From positions 1-10,355 of the forward strand of contig NAVB01000986.1 of NCBI GenBank assembly GCA_002179805.1: a stretch of DNA of 10,355 nucleotides, in the 5' to 3' direction. How positions within the stretch are numbered: the stretch's first letter is position 1; every line of letters begins with the position of its first letter. The DNA comes from Acanthamoeba lenticulata (taxonomy: Eukaryota; Discosea; Longamoebia; Acanthamoebidae). The translations under genes and the position numbers were made by a program. The notes below the pieces were generated by a model, which made no database searches, had not been told where the DNA came from, and saw only the letters and a list, made by a program, of their open reading frames with translations. Below, piece by piece: positions 6,712 through 10,355 of this stretch.

Positions 6712-7558
6712 ATGAGCAGCAGCAGCAGCAGCAGCAAATGGAAGCATGAATGCCTCCTTCATTCAAACGATGTTCGCGAGTACCGGCTCACCAAAGTAGA
6801 TCCACCACTTAATCGACTCGACCTCGTGCTCGTGGTTTGCCTCGCCGTCGTTCTAGCCCTCCTTCTTGTGCGCTCTCTCCCCCTTTTTAATCTTTTTTCT
6901 TCTCCAACTATGCTCTTCCACCTGTGTGTTGGTGCTGCGGCCTGTTTTGTCTCTCCCTCATCTGCGCGTGTCTCGCGTGCAGGGAAGTGATGACCCCTTC
7001 CTTCGGGGCGCGACCCTGGTACTGATAGCGCTCGTGTCAATACGCATGTGGTTAGCCTGGCGGTCGGTACAGGAAGGTGCGTGAGCTGTGGTGCCCACAG
7101 GTGGTGCGCCCATGTCGTGTGATCGCTGCACACCCCTAATTTTTCCAAGCAGAATCGCTGCTGGTGATGCGTGGCCTCGGGCTGCAAGTAGGCACGCGCT
7201 ATTACAGTGGCCACGAGCGGAAACTGTTCATCGAGCGGCAACGCATCGAGTCAGTGATCATCAACGAGGGGATACAGACGTGGGCCATCTTTTACTACCT
7301 GGCCATTCTCGTAAAGGGCCAGGAGCGAATGGTGCTTCCCTTTGAGGTACGCATATGTTGAACCAATACGCCAGCGTCTTTCCATTGGCACTTACACGGA
7401 CTTCTTGGTCCGTGTGTGGTGTGGTGGTGGTGGTGGTGAAGCATGTGTTTCCACGGCTTCACGTCATCTTGCCCGTCTACAGAGCCACTCGCGCCCTCCT
7501 CTTTGGTGAACCCGAAGGAGACGACCAGCCACCGTCACACCATCACCCAAGCGAGTGA
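6712..7558 (+). CDS. PIGH: PIG-H, subunit of GPI N-acetylglucosaminyltransferase
   Basis: PIG-H is an ER-membrane subunit of the PIG-A complex, which transfers GlcNAc to phosphatidylinositol in the first step of GPI-anchor synthesis. Exons are 6712-6867, 6983-7076, 7153-7346 and 7442-7558 (stop TGA), in phases 0, 1 and 0, summing to 561 bases or 186 residues; human PIG-H has 188. Two hydrophobic segments (about 36-52 and 60-78) form the expected membrane hairpin. They are followed by the conserved ESLLVMRGLGLQVGTRYYSG, IESVIINEGIQTWAIFYYLA and FPRLHVILPVYRATRALLFG. The start ATG opens seven Ser codons and is preceded by the divergent XRN promoter. The last acceptor (AAG at 7439-7441) is weak and was chosen because it keeps FPRL in frame. 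The C-terminus is a short polar, His-rich tail. PIG-H identity is strong; exact exon edges are predicted. Confidence 0.9.
6715..6735 (+). repeat. (AGC)7 trinucleotide repeat encoding poly-Ser
   Basis: Seven AGC triplets directly after the PIGH start codon give Ser 2-8. Such a run may vary in length between strains. Confidence 0.9.
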
Positions 7559-7828
7559 CCAGAAAACGAAGTGTAAAGCACACGCCATTTGCTCCCATGT
7601 ATGAGCTACACGAGGGAGATCCCAGGTCCACCAAGCTTTGTGTACAAAGTCGTATTTATTAAAAGCAGCAGGATTTTTTGCCTTAATCACCCAAAATGCA
7701 TTTCTTGGTCTTTTTCTTTTGATTTTTTGTTTCGGGCCCGCAAAAACTGGAAAGGGGCAACGAAAACCTCAACCCGCAGCAGACTCTCGTGTGTCTCCTG
7801 CCGTGCCCGGTGGTCGTGGGCCACCACG
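7559..7828 (+). other. Intergenic region between PIGH and the transporter gene
   Basis: 270 bases with a possible ATTAAA polyadenylation variant for PIGH at 7658-7663 (about 100 bases past its stop), then T-rich DNA that probably holds the promoter and 5' leader of the transporter. An ATG at 7589 is open and in frame with the transporter, which would add 80 residues. That extension has no recognisable features and different composition, so I do not include it. Confidence 0.45.
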
Positions 7829-10013
7829 ATGATGTCCGAGGAGGGTAGCAATGGCAGAAGCTCCACGACGATAGCAAGCGACGTGGAGCAAGACTTCTTC
7901 AACCGCAGCACGAGTCTCCTCGTCACCCACGGCTCCCGAGGTGCGCACTACTTTGCTGCAGCAACTGACCCTGTTGCCCCGGAAGACACGGAGGATGATG
8001 ATGGCAACGGCAACCACGAGGGGGTTGATGGCGAGGATTCCTTACTGCAGCCTCCGGCAACGGAGGACAGTGCCACTTCATTTACAGGTGCCGTTTTCAA
8101 TCTAGCCAACAGCACCATCGGTGCCGGCGCACTCGGTACGACGACCTTGTGGTGAAGCCTCTTTTCCTCCTTTTTTTTGTGTGTGTGTATTTTACAGCAA
8201 TGAGAATAAATAATAAAAATCGTGTTGTCGTTGTTGCGTGGTGCAGGTTTGCCGTTGGTGATGAAGAGCTGCGGCATCATCCTGGGCACCCTTTTCTTGG
8301 CCCTTTTCGCCTACCTCTCCGACTACTCTCTTTCCCTCCTTCATAAGAGCTCGCAAATGCTCATTGAACACCGGCAGGACCAGAAGTACGCCACCGCGCC
8401 TTTCCCGTCGTGCGCGCACACACTGAACACAACAGAGAACGAGGAGTGGGTGGTGTGCTAACTCTGTTGGAGGAATCCAGATACATTCGAACACGCAACT
8501 ACGAAGATATCGCCGAGGCTCTGTATGGCCATCGGCTGGCCGTGGTGGTCAAGATTTTTATCATCCTCATCAATTTTGGCGCCTGTGTGTCGTACCTCAT
8601 CATCATCGGCGATCTGTTGACCACTTCGATTGGAGAGCGGATCAAGGGTACCCTCCTCTAATAGAGGCGCTCTTCCGTGCGAGCAAGACTCGCTTGTAGT
8701 GTTGTTGTTTTCTTAAAACTGTATCAATACACAACAGGGACGGACGACTTCATGTGGGAATACTTCTACATCGAGCGGGCGTTCATCGTGGCCTTCATAG
8801 CGATCTTCATCCTCTTCCCGCTCTCCATCACGGAGAAAATGCACTCGCTGCGCTTCATTTCGCTTATTTCCATCATCAGCATCCTCGGCTTCATCGGCGT
8901 GGTCGTTGTCTACTACTTTGTCGGCGATATTGAGCAGTATCAGTTGGGCACCATTCACCTCTTTCGCTTCGACCTGTCCATCTTCAGCGTCCTCTCGACG
9001 TGTACCTTCGCCTTCGCCTGCCACACGAGCCTTCTTCCCGTTTCGAAGGGTGCGTGCACTCCCTTCCCCCCCCCCAACCCATGGACCCGACTGTCGTGCT
9101 AATGAAGCATCATGATACGATATGTCTATCTAGATTTTCATGACTCAAGCGGTATGCAGGATGCGATACACTCGTCAGTCACGTTGTCCTTCACCACATA
9201 CTCGGTGATCGCCTTTTTCGGTTACGTTTCCTTCTTCGACAACACCAAGGGCAACCTCTTGTTGAGCTATCCAGAGGACGACATATTCATCGACATCATC
9301 AAGGTCCTCGTGGCCGTCTCCATCATCCTCACGTTTCCCACCGTCATTTTCCCCAGTCGCGTCTCCCTCGTATGTCGCCCATCCTGCACCGTCCCCCCTC
9401 CCCTCCAATCTTACCCACTTCATCGCTGGCACGCCTGCTTTGCGATCTCATGACCATCTAGATGAGACGCTCACGCATTCCAACCCCATGACACCTGCAG
9501 GACAACATTTTCTTCCCCGACAAGGAGGTGGCGCCATTCCCTTGGTTCGGCTCCCTTTTCTTACAGATCCTGTTTGTTACCTAAGGGATGGGCAGCTTAC
9601 TGCGAATATATATACATATATTCCTTTTGGTGTGGCTTACAGGTTGCAGTGCTTCATCGGAAAGGACCGACTGAGAACGATGATCGCCACGGCCATGCTC
9701 ATTGTACCGGCATACGTGCTCTCCGTCACGCTGCCCGACGTGACAGTCGTCTTCAGTTTGACAGGTACCGCATCCTTTCAAGGGAGCTTGCAGCAGCAGC
9801 AACACTGCTCAACTCACTTGGTCACATCCAGGGAGCACGGCGTCAACTTGCTGCTCGTACCTCTTCCCGGGCTGGTTCTACCTGAAGCTTTCAGATCGCA
9901 AGTGGACCGATCCGCGCTCATGGCCCGTGATCCTCTTGCTCATTTTTGGCCTCGTATTCGGCACCATTTCCACGGTCATCACCATCCTCGATCTGTTCAT
10001 CGACGTGCCTTGA
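7829..10013 (+). CDS. SLC38/AAAP-type amino-acid transporter
   Basis: Membrane protein of the amino acid/auxin permease superfamily, moving neutral or cationic amino acids across plasma or vacuolar membranes; the substrate cannot be told from sequence. Exons are 7829-8135, 8247-8385, 8481-8647, 8738-9049, 9134-9369, 9501-9544, 9643-9764 and 9832-10013, totalling 1509 bases or 502 residues. The first 80 residues are a polar acidic cytosolic tail. TM1 carries FNLANSTIGAGALGLPLV, the substrate-binding loop typical of SLC38. Later come NYEDIAEALYGH, LIIIGDLLT, FAFACHTSLLPVSK, SVIAFFGYVSFFDNTKGN, LTFPTVIFPSR, VVFSLTGSTAS and FPGWFYLKLSDRKWTD, then a last TM before the stop. Roughly 11 hydrophobic segments fit the family. 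The exon 6/7 junction is uncertain: I used donor 9545 (TG|GTTCGG) and acceptor 9641-9642; donor 9561 or thereabouts with acceptor 9649 is an alternative. The second ATG (7832) could equally be the start. Confidence 0.9.
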
Positions 10014-10085
10014 GCTCCTGAAGGGCTCCAGCTCGAACGCCCACTGAAGAAATTAAAATGCTGGAGCCAATAGGGAAGAGGCAAG

Positions 10086-10091
10086 AATAAA
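10086..10091 (+). terminator. AATAAA polyadenylation signal of the transporter gene
   Basis: Canonical hexamer about 73 bases past the TGA at 10011-10013, followed by a T-rich downstream stretch (10094-10108), as expected for cleavage and polyadenylation. Confidence 0.65.
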
Positions 10092-10113
10092 ATTTCTTTT
10101 TATTTTTGTCCCT

Positions 10114-10119
10114 TTTATT
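10114..10119 (-). terminator. Possible AATAAA signal for the minus-strand gene at the right edge
   Basis: TTTATT on the plus strand gives AATAAA on the minus strand six bases past a TGA at 10127-10125. It favours a convergent minus-strand gene here, though the sequence is AT-rich and chance is possible. Confidence 0.4.
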
Positions 10120-10124
10120 GTGTT

Positions 10125-10355
10125 TCATTTCTTAGTTGCGACAACACAGAAGAGATGGAGGCCGTGTCGGTTGCAGTAACGCCTGCAAGTAGTGGCACGC
10201 GTGAACGGACTGCCACAGGGAATAGCGAGTTGCTGCGATACAAGTTTCGTAGGGGTGCCCAACGCACAGTGCAGCATGTTGATCAGGCGCAGCTCAAGGA
10301 GGGGCAGCGCGTTTTTAAAGCCCTCCGTGCGTCTTTTGCCTTTCATGCTTCTTCG
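10125..10355 (-). CDS. 3' end of an unrecognised minus-strand gene, cut by the window edge
   Basis: The minus-strand frame is open from the window edge (10355) to TGA 10127-10125. Its product ends CRRYCNRHGLHLFCVVATKK and contains LPLLELRLINMLHCALGTPT upstream. Third codon positions are moderately rich in G and C, and an AATAAA follows, which favours this strand. I recognise no family. The Cys-rich end is superficially like the CGTTCLRCW motif of the small gene at 789-1052, but the match is too short to mean much. A plus-strand frame from ATG 10155 is also open to the edge, so the strand is not certain. An in-frame ATG at 10346 could be the true start of a 73-residue protein. Confidence 0.3.
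   Translation of the reverse strand, partial: RRSMKGKRRTEGFKNALPLLELRLINMLHCALGTPTKLVSQQLAIPCGSPFTRATTCRRYCNRHGLHLFCVVATKK

Noticed and set aside
8713..9024. 103-residue acidic minus-strand frame
   Set aside because: It is antisense to the hydrophobic exon 4 of the transporter; complementing codons for hydrophobic residues produces an artificial Asp/Glu-rich reading.

Overview
This window looks like nuclear DNA from a gene-dense, intron-rich, GC-rich microbial eukaryote. Four of the genes are split by short GT-AG introns of about 54-120 bases, intergenic gaps are only about 0.1-0.3 kb, and AATAAA-like signals follow several stop codons. This fits a free-living amoeba of the Acanthamoeba type, but the species assignment is inference.

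Layout, left to right. (1) + strand: the last three exons (76-685) of an M3A oligopeptidase (thimet oligopeptidase/neurolysin type). (2) - strand, convergent: an 87-residue basic protein of unknown function with a Cys-x3-Cys-x2-Cys motif (789-1052). (3) - strand: an apparently intronless CmcJ/NvfI-type oxygenase-like gene (1251-1995) that needs two frameshifts to be read and lacks an internal segment; it is called a pseudogene or error-bearing gene. (4) - strand: a 14-exon XRN-family 5'-3' exoribonuclease (2269-6599, 1075 residues). (5) + strand, divergent from XRN across a 112-base shared promoter: PIGH, a subunit of the first enzyme of GPI-anchor synthesis (6712-7558, 4 exons, 186 residues). 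(6) + strand: an SLC38/AAAP-type amino-acid transporter (7829-10013, 8 exons, 502 residues). (7) - strand at the right edge: the 3' end of an unrecognised gene (10125-10355).

The main discovery is the architecture of the exoribonuclease. The exons on both sides encode an intact XRN core, with all seven metal-binding acidic positions and the 5'-phosphate pocket. Two extra domains are embedded in frame. One is an NZF-like (RanBP2-class) zinc finger between the 5'-phosphate pocket and the ITPGT motif. The other is a complete PITH domain in the linker that splits conserved region 2. NZF fingers of this type bind ubiquitin, and PITH is the proteasome-binding domain of TXNL1. The protein may therefore link mRNA decay to ubiquitin or the proteasome. 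The exon sums are exactly divisible by three, and the PITH-coding exons have no start codon of their own until the middle of the fold. This argues for one fused protein rather than a nested gene.

Apart from the shared XRN/PIGH promoter, nothing suggests that these housekeeping genes act together. They look like ordinary neighbours in a compact genome.
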